Shown one piece after another: positions 1 to 11,900 of a DNA stretch of 64,000 nucleotides. Position 1 is the first letter of the stretch; every line of letters begins with the position of its first letter. The DNA is from Mauremys mutica (taxonomy: Eukaryota > Chordata > Testudines > Geoemydidae): the NCBI RefSeq assembly GCF_020497125.1, contig NC_059087.1, positions 18,199,925-18,263,924 of the forward strand. The letters are read 5' to 3'. Below the pieces are notes generated by a model that was not told the origin of the DNA, ran no database searches, and saw nothing but the letters and a program-made list of their open reading frames with translations. Both the position numbers and the translations under genes were made by a program.

Positions 1-942
1 TTCCTATTTTTATTCTGCAGATGGGAGAATATTATTAAGAAAATTGTACATTTTTACCATATTATAATAATTTCTCCACCTACATAAACATATATGTGTG
101 GGGGTGAGCTGAGGCATATTTAAAACTTTTAAAAATCGTTTCTGACAGCTTTTAAATTGCTGTAACATTTCAGTCATTTTTTTTTTTGGTCATGAATAGT
201 TCTTTTGTTTTTTACTTTTTGAAAACTCCCTTTAACCAGCTGCATTTTTAACAAAACATATATTAGAACTGAAAAAAAAGAATAATTAAACAACATCTTG
301 TATTGCAATGATGCAGCCACAGTGTGATTTTAAGTTATTTTAACCCATCACATCTGACCATTCAAACAACACGTTTTGTAAACTTCTTAGTTAAAAAAAA
401 TAGAGGTAAAGAAGAGTTATACATTTTAATGGTAGACTGACAGTCAAGATAATTCAAATTGATATTTAAATAAGGGGTTGACTTGAAGAAGGATCACATT
501 CGTGTAGAAAAACCTGTGTCAATGTGTTAAAAGTGAGGAATGTGAAGGGTTTAGAGAATACCAGTCATGCTTTGGTTTCACTCTCCAAAGCCCATGTAAA
601 ATAGTGACTTTTTTTTTTAAGCTGAGGCAAACCAAACCTCAAATCTGTTTGAGCTTAAACATTAGTACTCAATGCTGCCCTGTGAACATTTTATGGATGT
701 ATTTGTTCCTGTCCCCCACTAAGTTTTATCAATTCCTTTTGAATCTAACTTCACATTTTTGTTCACAGGAGTGTTTGCAGCTCATGAGCTGGGAATAAAG
801 GCAAAACACAAAATCAGATCTAAGTCTTCCTAATTTATATTAATCTTCCACCAGGAGGGATTGTAAAGTTAATTCATAACAGTCTCTGTAAATACTTTGG
901 AAACTTTGTTAAATAATTTTGCTGCCTCCAAGTTTTCTCCTT

Positions 943-982
943 GTCTCTCTCTCTCTCTCACACACACACACTCATACACACA
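943..982. repeat. (CT)n(CA)n microsatellite
   Basis: A run of CT dinucleotides passes directly into CA dinucleotides. It is a compound simple repeat. Confidence 0.9.
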
Positions 983-1849
983 CTGACAAAACGCATGTAT
1001 GTTCTAGGTCTAATTAGGAAGAGTTCATATGATTTTGTACATGTGTTTTCACACTCATGCTAATTCTGAAGTGTGTGACTGTGCAGTTAGTGTGGGGCTA
1101 TTTTAACACTGCAGATGGGAGAATATTAGTACGAAAATGGTAAATAATGGTGTTAAGAAGTAGATTAAAATTTAAAAAGTGCTTTGTTGCAGCAGGGGTC
1201 TCATTAGGAAATAGTCATGCTTGTCTGCCACAGATTTAAAACCTTTCACCACACCAGGCCTTGAACTGAGGCAGATATAGTTTAAGTAAAGGCATAAGAG
1301 ACTCCACCCCCGTGATATCAGATAGAGTTACACTGAAAAAAAAACACCCCAAGATCTGAGGGCAAAAATCAGCATTGCTCCCCTCCTCTCCACGTTCAAA
1401 AATATATATTTTATCTCCCCCCCCAGTTTTAAACTTTTCAAAGCCTCCTTGTTAAAACAAAACAACAACAAAAAATACCCTCCGTGGTTCAGACTCCCTG
1501 TCCAAAGAGGAGGCACAAAACATTCCTTTTAGAGCTTAAAAAACACCCCCAAAACAAACCAAAAGCCCCTCAACTCAGGCCTTTTAGCAAATCAGGGAAG
1601 AGCACAGTTGTAATAGCTTTGGGAGGCAAGTAAACACAGTACCAAGGATTGGAAGCAAAAGGTGGGTGGTGGAAACTTTTCTGAACTTAATTTACAATTT
1701 GGTCAAAATTAAATTGATAAACACATTCTGGATTTGCTGTAAAGTTACACATTTTTAATGTAAACTTCCAAAGCAGTTGCCTTTCTTCATGATCTGTCAT
1801 TTCCTGTATAGCCATAATAATATATTAGTTAAATGTATGGCAGTGGATT

Positions 1850-1851
<2 letters not shown>

Positions 1852-1908
<57 letters not shown>
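1852..1908. repeat. (TG)n microsatellite
   Basis: An uninterrupted TG run of about 28 units is followed by a short CA stretch. It makes a spurious valine/cysteine open frame on the + strand. Confidence 0.95.
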
Positions 1909-1913
<5 letters not shown>

Positions 1914-4384
1914 CAGACACACACACACTATACATATGAAAGACACTATACTATGTATATGAAGTACACTATGTATATATAGTAAATCAGTACAAAGCAG
2001 TTTGTGTAAAGGCTTGGGAAATCACCATGCTGAAAAAAAAACCAAACAACCCACACCAAGTATTCTTGGCATTCAAGACAAAGCTGGCAAGGCAATACAA
2101 GTTGAAAGGTTTATGGATGACTCAATGTGGGGCAGAAAGCTTCTATGTTTAAGAGATTTGAGGCGAGGGATGGGAAGGAATGTAATAATGGAGATACAGG
2201 TCACAAAAAGATCTACAAAAATAATCTTATTCTTACCTGCTTATTATGATTTTTATTTAACTCTGGTTGGTGCAATTGAAAACATTGATCAATGTAGTCT
2301 AGCGAGAACTTTTAGGGAGTTCCAAGTTTAAGCTGTATTCAGAAAGGAATGATCTGTATGGTATATAGGGGCTCACCTTTCCTCCAGGAAGCACATCTTT
2401 CTTTTGCTGCAAGATATGTACTTTTTCCCAGCAGTAAAGTGCCAACCCCACAAAAAAGCGATATAATTAGTGCTGGTACCTAGTGAAAACTCTGATCTCT
2501 AAGAGAAACCATTGCAGCTTTTCAAATGTCTACCATTTTGAAGACAGAAAAACATTTTCTAACAGACAGAAGAATCCCTCTTGAATCCCCCCTGGCCCTT
2601 TTGAATTCACGCCCTGCCTTACATCAAACGGTTTTTTGCTGATTAACTGCACAATCAGGTCCCTGCAGATCAGGGGGAGAATGGAGAAGAGAAAAGCAAC
2701 CTCTTTTCCAGAGAACAATACCATTATTTCAGCTCCATTGGACAGGAATGTGTGATTTCACAGCCCACTGCCCCTCTCTCACATCTCCAAAAACACTGCC
2801 AGAGATCCACTGCTCAAAAGTCCCCACCAGTGGTGCTGAAGCTAGGGGTGCTCCCGCACCCCCTGGCTGGAAGTAGTAGTAACAAACACCAAATGCATAG
2901 TTTCCATGGTTTCCATCATCAGCACCCCTACTAGAAAAAATTGTGCCAGCATGCCTGGTCCCCACCCTGTTTCATCAAAATCCAGCATTTACAACTGTGT
3001 CAATACTTGTGAGTTTTATTCATAGGTTTTTTTTAATCTGCTCAAGAAGACATACAATTAAAGTTTAGTTTTGAAAAGCCTAGTTAGTATTCACACTTTT
3101 TGATAGATTTCTAGTTCACACACAGAAGATAGGTTTTGAGTGGAGTTTGAGTTAGGGGAGTTAAATGAAAAAAAGATTTTTGTATAAAACTATTCAATAT
3201 TCTAGGGAGAACTCAATTTTTTGCAAACACAATGAACCCCTCATTCATTTAATAAAGTCTTAACAAATAAGAATAAACTTTTAAAGACCACTTTAAAAAA
3301 AAAGGATGCATTGATTCCTCAAGATTTATCTAAAGATTCTTTTGCAGTTAAATTGTCTCCTTCCAGTCTGAAGCAAAATATTTTAATTTCACAAACATAT
3401 AATGAAATGAATTGTTGAATTACTGTTTGCACAAGGTCACTATTTATTTTAAAAAGACTAAAATGATTGAACAAATGTTTTTGTTAGTTAATAATATTCC
3501 AGTAACCTTTTACAATTACCATGACATTTTTCTGTGTTAGGGTTACTGTGTCAGAAACATCTCACCATCTTTGTTAATACATTTTAAAACGATTCACGTG
3601 TTTCATGATTTGCAAGAAAAATATTACAATGCTTCCCCGTCTCCCTTTCAAACTTTGGTATAAATTGTTCTCAGATATGTTGCATCATATGTAGTTTACA
3701 AAAGCAAAAGTTCTTGATGTCATTAAAGTGTACTGAAGTGACCTGGTGTGTGTAATAGTCACTAACAATTAAATCCCTTGTTTTGTTGGGTCCCATAGTA
3801 AGTGTATATCCAGTACAGTGAAAGTGTGAAAAAACGTGGCAATCGACGTTGTAATTTTCTAATTTGATTCAGGGAGAGAGAGAAAAAGAGGTTCTTACGG
3901 GAGGCATATACAAAGTGTCTCCCCCAACCCCAGAAATAAGTAAAAAGCTAAAAATAAGTGATAATAATACAATAAATAATAATAAACTAATAACAGGTTT
4001 AGCGATTTGTTTGGTCAAAGTACAGGTTAGTTTTCTGCTACCAGGAAAGAGGTCAAGATTTAAAAACAAAAAATGTAGAAACTTGTTACAATGGCTCGGG
4101 CAAAGCAGAAAACACTGACCACACCTCTCAGATAGAAGCCAAGTGGGGATCAGTTTGTCTCCCCAACACCATCACTACCAAACAAAAGAGAGACAGAGAG
4201 GGAAAATAATATTTGTTCAGGTTTCCCCTCTGTTCGCTTTTGATTTATCTGTTTACAACCGGGACCCCCTCCGTTGAAAAAAAAAATCAATGAAAATGTA
4301 GTTCGAGAAAAGGCGGGCAAAGTACAGAAAAAAATTTGTGAATGGAAGAATGTGTTTGTGCATTCATTGTTAAAATAAAGAGTA

Positions 4385-4560
4385 TGCCGTGACGTGAGCT
4401 CCCGGATGCCAATGGGAAAGGGGATAATATTTTTAAATATCCTCCCCGGGAGCCAATGGGAGAGGCGGTGGCAAAGACTAGCGCAGGGATGCGCCAATGG
4501 GGAGGGAGGTATGCTAATGAGGAATTGGTCAGGCAGGAGCTGAATGTCAACTAGTCAAAG
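4385..4560 (+). promoter_or_regulatory. CCAAT-array promoter, candidate for the miR-130/301 transcript
   Basis: About 170 bp holds a CRE-like TGACGTGA (4390-4397), three direct CCAAT boxes in GCCAATGGG context (4409-4413, 4453-4457, 4494-4498; spacings 44 and 41 bp), an octamer-like ATGCTAAT (4511-4518) and an inverted ATTGG (4524-4528). A YY1-like AAGATGGAGGC follows at about 4558. This is the architecture of NF-Y-dependent promoters. It lies about 3.1 kb upstream of the first hairpin on the same strand, so it is the best candidate start for the primary miRNA. The direction and the link to the miRNAs are inferred. Confidence 0.5.
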
Positions 4561-7500
4561 ATGGAGGCTGGAGCTGGAAGGCCATGAGGTTTGTACTGGA
4601 GGATTTTCCCAGATTTTTATTGATTAGAAACTGAAGCTGAAATACAGCCAGCTCTGCCCAGGACCATGGAGCCAAGCCCCCAGGAGATGGGGGGAGAGAG
4701 CTGGACAGTTCTTGCTGCCTCTTTTGCTCTTCTTTTGACAACTTTTTCCCTTCTTGGTGAGAGGATCTGTCCCTCCCTTGGCCAGGTACCATTCATAGAA
4801 TTTGGGGGTTCTCTCTCCCTCTCCCCCTCTCTCTGGCTGTGAGTGAGTAGCATCCGGGTGATTGGGCGGAAATGGCGGGAGCTCAGGGCTACAAGGGGGA
4901 GGTGCAGGGTGGGGATGCGAAGGGATTTAAATCAGGTTAAATGGGGGGCGATCGGAATATCGTTCCAAGTGGCCAGGAACATGCTCCTTCAGCTGCTGCC
5001 ATGGGAGCGAGAGAGAAGCGGGGCAGGCGTGTGCGCTAGGGAGCAGCTGGCCAGGCCTGGGGTTCCCACTCCCAGCTGCTGAACGGGGGGGATTCGGTTC
5101 TTCCCCTAGGCGGGATTGTTGTAAAGAGACTCCGGGCTGGAGGATGAGTGTGAGGGCAGGAGCAGAGGAAGGAGGTGTAAGGGGGGGGGGGGTTTGGGAA
5201 AGTCCTGCTTTTTCCTTCTTCTTTCTCCTCCCCTCCCATTCTCACTTCTTTCCTTCGAGATCTAGAATCGGGCCTCTGTGCCCCACCAGTTCTCTGACTT
5301 ATTCCCTTCCCTGGTCTGGGACTGGCTTCGCGTCCTGAGCTCTCCTGAGGGGGTAACGCTCGGAGCAGGAGCATTTTCACACCCTCTGGCCATTGGGAAT
5401 GGGCAGGACACTTGTGTGTGTGTGTGTGTGTCTGCGCGCGCAATGCTTGGAGTAGATGTTCTCGGTGAGGTCCTGCTTTGTGTCTTTAGATTTCAGAAGT
5501 TAAGTTCTCTCGTGGTGGTGGTGGTTTATTTGGGGGGTTGTTGTGGGTTTTTTTTGTTTGTTTGTACGGTGCAGTAGATACAAAGGATTAAAGTGTATGA
5601 AGCTGTTTAAAACACGTAGGAGCAGCCCCCCCCCCCGAAAGGCCAAGGCAATAGAAATAAAACTCCCGCTTGGAAGGAGTAGAGCCTAAACTGGATTCCT
5701 TTTATCAACTAAAAATTTGGGGGAGGCGAGGCGGGCAATAGCGATCTATTTAATGTGAGGAAGTGTTGGGTACGTATTGTGAGAAACGCTTTCGGGAAGG
5801 CTTGTCTGAAAAATAACTAGAGTGGTGAGCTAATTCGCCCCCCCCCCCCGCCCCCCAACATTTCACCTATGCAAACACTTCTGAGAAATTGAGTGTGGTC
5901 CCACGAATCAAATCCTTTTCGCCAGAGTAGACTCCGTTCCCTCGCCTCCCCCTCTCTGCACACAGACACAGTTAATCGCTGAGTATTGTGTTTCAGGGGA
6001 GGTTTTCTCTCCGGGCTGCTAGCATGTATTGTGCTGTAAAGCTTTGCTAGCCTGGAGAAAAGTGAAACGATTCCGATTTTTAACTTTGAAAACAAAATAT
6101 TTTTGCTGAGGCATCATCTGTTGAAAATGCATCTCTTCCCTCCATCCCTTAAAAACAAAATAAGCGAGGCAATAAGTCACATGCTATCGCCAGCCAGTAT
6201 TTATATTGGCCTAATATTTAAATCTCATAAAACTAATGCTTTGCTTAAATAGTCCAGAGTTTTTGCAGTAAACCAGGGTGTGCAGCCCAAAGTGTTTCTT
6301 TGGCATTCTTGCACTTTGCCCCAATTCCACTCAGCTTCCCTCCAGTGTGTGGTCTTCGAGCCGTGTAAGGAAACTTCGTCCCCTAGAATACAAACCCAGG
6401 GCTGTGGAATTTAAAAACCTTCCTAAAGTTCAAACACCTTCTTTCTTCTTCCCTCCCTTTTTTCCTTTAAACATCTCCAAACTAGTCCAGGGAGCCGGGC
6501 TAACCATTCAACTTTGTGCAAAAACCAGTAACGATCATCAAAAATAAAATAATTCAGCAACAAAATACAGATTCAGATTCAAAATTGGCAATTCACATCC
6601 AGTTGGATTTCTGCTAACTGCCCTGTAGATTTAGAAAGTAAACCTCACTTAGAACACTTTTTAGTCAGGAAAACTCCCCATGACTTTAATCAGCTTACTA
6701 TTTTGTCTTACTTCACTTATACAGTGTATGAAAAGTTGGTTAGATTTTTTTGGTATTGTTTAAAGTTTGAAACCAAAGTATTTAGTTTTATAAAGTTTTA
6801 TTTTATAATTTTGCCTTATTTAACTAGCAGTTACGTTTTTCAGATTTTTTAATTGAAGTAGTTTAAGGAAACAAAAAGTAAACAGTTTTAAATCTAAAGA
6901 ATAAGAATTTGCTTTTTAAATGTTACAAATTAGACATTGTAAATAATTTTAGGTAATGTTTAATTGCTATTTTTCTCCTTACTATCAATATGCTTTTTAA
7001 AAGAAAAAGTTTCAGTGCTTTCGTTTTATTATGTAAGTGGATGATTTTGCAAAGTTCTCACACTTCTTGATGGCAATTATAAGGCTTATTTAGTAAAAAT
7101 ATTTGTTTAAAAACAGCAAAACCTTATTTAGGGTTTAAAAGATAAATTAATCATAATACTTGGAAATAGTATCAAACGTATTTAACAAGTTTCAAACATT
7201 TCAGCTAGTGATTAAAAAAATGGTCAAAGCTGTTCATTTCTCCTAAATCTTGTCTTTAATATAAAGCTTCATATAACTTATACATATTTTTGTAATATGT
7301 TGACTCCAAAATGTAAGGGGTAACAAACAACTCTGGTCTTTCCCTTCCTACAATGTAATATGGTACCTTTTATTATAAATTTAAAAAAAAAACTAACAAA
7401 AAAACCTCGGAGTTAAATTCTGGAACTTTTGCTGAAGTTAATGCAAGGTAAAATTTTGATATTTCGCAAAGTTAATTTAGAAGAATGATGTAGCATCAGT

Positions 7501-7630
7501 GTGGCTGTTGAAGATACTCCTGTTGTTGAATTTAACATATCTGTTTTAGAGTAAATTATGCACAGAAGGCAATCTCTTTGAGAAGTTACTGATTTATCAT
7601 TTATATTGGAAAGTCTCTGAAGTATACTGT
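4561..7630. other. Possible leader of the miRNA primary transcript; no CDS
   Basis: The first 1.2 kb is moderately GC-rich with a GT run near 5411-5432. The rest is AT-rich. No open frame resembles a known protein. If the CCAAT module is the promoter, this stretch is the first exon and intron of a noncoding host transcript. No donor could be chosen with confidence. Confidence 0.35.
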
Positions 7631-7706
7631 TGTCCAGAGCCCTTTTTCTGTTGTACTACTGGCAATTATGATGAGCAGTGCAATATTAAAAGGGCATTGG
7701 CTGGCA
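7631..7706 (+). ncRNA. mir-130: miR-130 family precursor (130a/130c-like)
   Basis: The 3p arm at 7676-7697 is 22 nt, starts CAGTGCAATA and ends AAAAGGGCAT, which matches the miR-130 mature sequence with seed AGUGCAA. The 5p arm at about 7639-7660 (GCCCTTTTTCTG...) pairs with it across a short loop, and the CCAG/CTGG flanks extend the stem. The internal ATATTAAAA form is the one I associate with sauropsid and fish 130a/c; mammalian 130a has GTTAAAA. The family represses mRNAs through its seed and is known from growth and angiogenic control. The paralog letter is uncertain, the family is not. Confidence 0.93.
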
Positions 7707-8825
7707 GAAACATGACCCCCTTTAACTGCCCACCCTCTTCAGAGTGGGCAAACAACCCTAAAATAGATGCCTCCTCCAGTATATTTATGCACGTGTGTGA
7801 AAGAAGATTTTATGCATGTGAAATTGTTATTAAATAAGGAGAGATTGTGGATTGTAAATTCTTACATCTCTTAAGATAGATACTGATTTAAATGTCATGT
7901 TTACAACAAACTCCAAACATTTCTGTGAGTTTTCAAGGCATCACACTACCTACTTTGTTTACCAGTATCTTGTGAATTGTGAGTGACTCATTGTTCATTT
8001 TGCACCCTATGTAGTGTCTAGCTTGAAATTTTATAACAATTTTTGAGGGTTTTTTTTCCCCTTTGTATTAAATTTTTCCTATATGTTTAAGGTGATCACC
8101 AACCTCCTAAGACTGAATTTAATGCTCTTATTTTGTATATGAGATTCTGTGATGTTTATGTTGGGATTTTTTTGTATAGTGGCACACACAAAAATGTGTG
8201 TGAGAGATTGTAACACCCACGCCCACAAATACACACTTTGTATATGTCTGATCACACTGATGTTTAGGAATTCTGTAACATTTTCCATAACACATTAAAG
8301 ATGTGTATTTGTACCATTATATACACACATCCCATGTTTTATAGTCTGTGTTGTTCAACCATCATGAAAAGTACAGGACAATCTGGAGAACTTTTACAAT
8401 TAATTGTGGATAAATGGCACCTATTGAACATTTATTTTAAATTGTGTATGTGAGATTAATTTACTGCGCAATTTGCCTTTTATGGAGACAAATATTTCTG
8501 GGGATGCTGAATTTTATGCCCATCATTCTTTTATTTCCCCTATTTAAATAAATATCTGTAAAGTGTACTGGGAATGGCTATACTGGGTATATTGCGAAAG
8601 ACATGAGTGAATTAAGGAGCCATATTTAACAGGGGTCTGTTTGTTTTTGTTGTTAACTAACTTTTTGTTGTTCTTTTACCTTGTCTAATTACGATCTCAA
8701 GTAAACTTTAAGCCACGCAGAGTTTTATTGGGACGAACATAAAAACCTTATTGTGGTGAACAATCTAATGTAACAGTCCCTTACAAAAGGATGCAGGGAC
8801 AGCTGTGCACAATGTGACAGTGGCT

Positions 8826-8913
8826 GCTGGTATCGCTGGCTCTGACAATGTTGCACTACTGTCTGCACAAATAAAGCAGTGCAATAATATTGTCAAAGCA
8901 TTTGGTTCCAGTC
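8826..8913 (+). ncRNA. mir-301b: miR-301b precursor
   Basis: The 3p arm at 8877-8899 starts CAGTGCAATA and ends ATTGTCAAAGC, the miR-301 signature. The 5p arm at about 8839-8860 (GCTCTGACAATG...) pairs with it. CTGG at 8827-8830 and CCAG at 8909-8912 close the stem base. The seed AGUGCAA is shared with miR-130. It lies 1.2 kb downstream of the first hairpin on the same strand, as expected for one polycistronic primary transcript. The ATAATATT centre fits 301b better than 301a (ATAGTATT). Confidence 0.93.
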
Positions 8914-11900
8914 TTAATACATCCTTATGATCAGTTACTGTTGCACACCCAGTCCCCTTTGTGGAACTTTGTGTAGTTATTTAATGTGTCTTAATATGCA
9001 ACTATCCCTCTACTATGGTTTTTTTTCCCCTAAGGCTTAGGCGACCTTAAGATGCCAAGATCGTGTAAACCTGGCCCATAATATATATCTCTTAGTTTTT
9101 TCTTGGTCTATATGGAAATGCCTTGGTTTTGTTCCCATTTGTGACTGCTTCAGTGTACAAAATGGATTTCCTCTCCTACCACTCGTGTGTGTTTGTGTGT
9201 CCAAGTTGTACAATAAAAAGATGGCCTATTCAAATTTAAAAGCCCTCTTGTCCTCCTTTAGAACAAACACCTTTACTAAAAATCCCCCTTGGGTTTTGAT
9301 CTTATTTTTGCTTCTGGTTTTAAACCAGAGTTGTAAGAAGCTAAGAATGTTATTGTTGTATATGGAATTCAGTGGCTTTTGTATCTATTCGTAGACTATT
9401 TAATTTCTTGCTTCTTCCTGGCTGTATTTTTCAGGTTGCATTGTACTTCTTTGATTTTAGAGGAATTATTATTTAGAGTCAAGTAATAATAGCATAGCCA
9501 TTTCCCTTAAAAAACAAACAAACAAAAAAATAGGCATGTAAATAACAATAGGCATGATCCTGCCTGGATTCCTGAATAGCAAAAGTGGAATGAATCGGGG
9601 AGACGCATTGGTGAGGCAGACTTGGTAACAGTAAATTGCGTTAAGAATTGATCTTTAAATAACAGTATGTTGTTGACTGTCACTCGAATTTTTGGAGGCA
9701 GATGTGGAATTTTCACTTGCAGCTGCTGAGAAAGCAGTGTTGGGGGGGGGCAGGGCAGGAGGGGGACCTTTTTGCTGGGGCCTAGGGCTGTTACCTAGGG
9801 GCAGGGAGAAGAGGAACAGAAGAAGTAGAAGGAAAGCTGTGATATTGGAACCCAAATCTATGGAAAAGAGCACTTGGGATTGGAATGCATATCTAAACCC
9901 AGCCCAGGGCGTGCTAGTGCATGAGGCATGGGAGACAGAAAATGGAGTACCACTTCCTATGGGTTGAATCCCATCTCAGAGGGAGCAGGGGAAGCAGTGT
10001 CCACAATAACACACTCCAATTCTTTAATAACAAATAAATAACTAACAATAATAAACCTTGCAGTTCCGAGATTTAGTGTGAGGGGTTTGAAAAGCCTCTT
10101 CCTGCTCCACAGCCAGAGGAGGGGGCGGGGTGGGGGGGGGGGGGAAAGAGGGCCTAAGCCTTCCAGTTTGAAGCAGAAGGCAAAGTGATGGTGGCTGAAA
10201 AGAAAATCAGGCAGCTGATGCAGTATCATACTGAAGAGGAGGTAACATGAGCCTTCTTGGCTCCCTTTCTCCTAGGATTTTTTTTTTAAAATGCATCTCT
10301 CTGCATTGTGGCACGTTTGCCATTTGTGTGTGTGAAGAAACAGAAGGGCCTGGTTAGTTTCGGGTTTCCCCCCCACACACACCCCTGATACTTGATTAAT
10401 CAAAAGCTTGGAGAGACTGAAACCTGCAAAGGCTCCGTTTGTTGGCATGACCATACTCCAGATTACCGAACTGGGAGCACAAGACTAACAACAGCTCCTT
10501 GACCTGAGTGTATAATAAAAGGGATCCCTTTCGGGGGTGGGGGGGAGAATGGAAGTAATCTCATTTCACCTTGATGCTGGGTAGCAGCACAGACCCATGG
10601 AGGATCCCAGCAGTAAATTAAAAGGAGCCTCGGGGAAGTCCTTGGGAGGGTTGGGGTGCAAGGATGTAAGATGGCCTCGCACTCATGGCAGCCTTGCTTG
10701 TTGTCCAGTCTGCCTGTTGTTTAATGAGTTTAAGTTAAGTTCTAAAACAGAGCAAATGTGCTTGAAGCTGCCTCCTGGGGGCATCTGGGTTTGGGCCTGA
10801 AACTTACTGGAGGCTGTTGGGGAGGGGGAGATTTGTGGGTTGTTGTTTTTTTAAGAAACCTAGGGCAATAACTTTCAGTTACATGCTATACTCCAGCCCT
10901 ATTTCCTCAAAGAGGTTCATTGGGAAGGCGCAGGCAGTGCAAACCTAGTCATGCTGTAGGTGAGACGGTTAACTCCATGCATGGGGTGTTTGCTGCTGTA
11001 ACGCAGCAAAAGGCAGAACCCCAAAGCGGGTAGGGGGCCTTTCTTGGGAAGGAGGGGTGTCCCTGCCGGTTTTGGTCTGGAGATAGAGATTATACATTCC
11101 ACACCCTCCCTTCCAGGATTATTTTGTTGTTGTTTTAAACCCTGCCTGGTTGAGGAATTTTAACGGTAAAAGGGGAGGAGGAGGGGAAAGAAACTGGAGG
11201 AGAGAAAAAGGGGGATTCGGAAGCAAAGGCCCCTTCAGGAGTCCCTATTTGTGTAAGGGAAACTATTTGCATGTGTCTGTGTGGAGACTCCAGGGCTTGT
11301 CTCCAGTTGGGCAGTGGAGGGGGAGGGGGTATTTTGTGGAATGCAGGGAATCAGGTCGGGCTGGGGGGGGGAGGGCTTTGGGAGAGCTTCCATCCTGTTG
11401 TTGCATAAACTTGTTAAAAGAACCCCTCCTCTGTAAAGGCAGCTTACATAGGGTAATAGTGTGCTGGAGGAGGCCAGACCTGCGCCCTGGCTATACAACC
11501 AATTGGAACGGAAAGTGAAATCAGATGGTTTAAGTTTTCAGAGGGATTTTTTTTTCCAGGGGGACTTTTTGAGTCATTGCATTTAGTACCAGATTCATGT
11601 TAAGGTCGCTCATTCTTTGGCTTTTACTTGGGTGGTTTGGGGGAGGGACCTAGTCGTGCAGGGACAGGAGGCCCAGTTTTTCTGTGAAAACAGTTCCTGT
11701 CATGTGTGGGGGCAGTGCAGGGGGAGCCAGCCCCTCCATCAAGGCAAATGCCTTTTGCTAGCTGCTCGGATCGCTGAGGAGTGAAGTCTGCAAAGGGACC
11801 CCTTCCATCGTGGGGGAGGGGACGCACGCCCCCTCTGATTTGTGAGCAGGGTAGTGGAATTTTACAATGGCCTGGCTACCCCAAAGCCAGTCCCACGTGT

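Larger units (their letters stand above)
1..4384. other. Intergenic, no gene seen
   Basis: AT-rich noncoding DNA. Open frames are short and overlap on both strands without codon-like composition. It holds two microsatellites (listed separately) and a 20-bp sequence present both at 15-34 and at 1109-1128. Nothing resembling PPIL2 or YPEL1, the genes next to this miRNA cluster in human, can be read here. Confidence 0.6.

Noticed and set aside
1777..1962. Cys/Val repeat frame
   Set aside because: It is a TG microsatellite.
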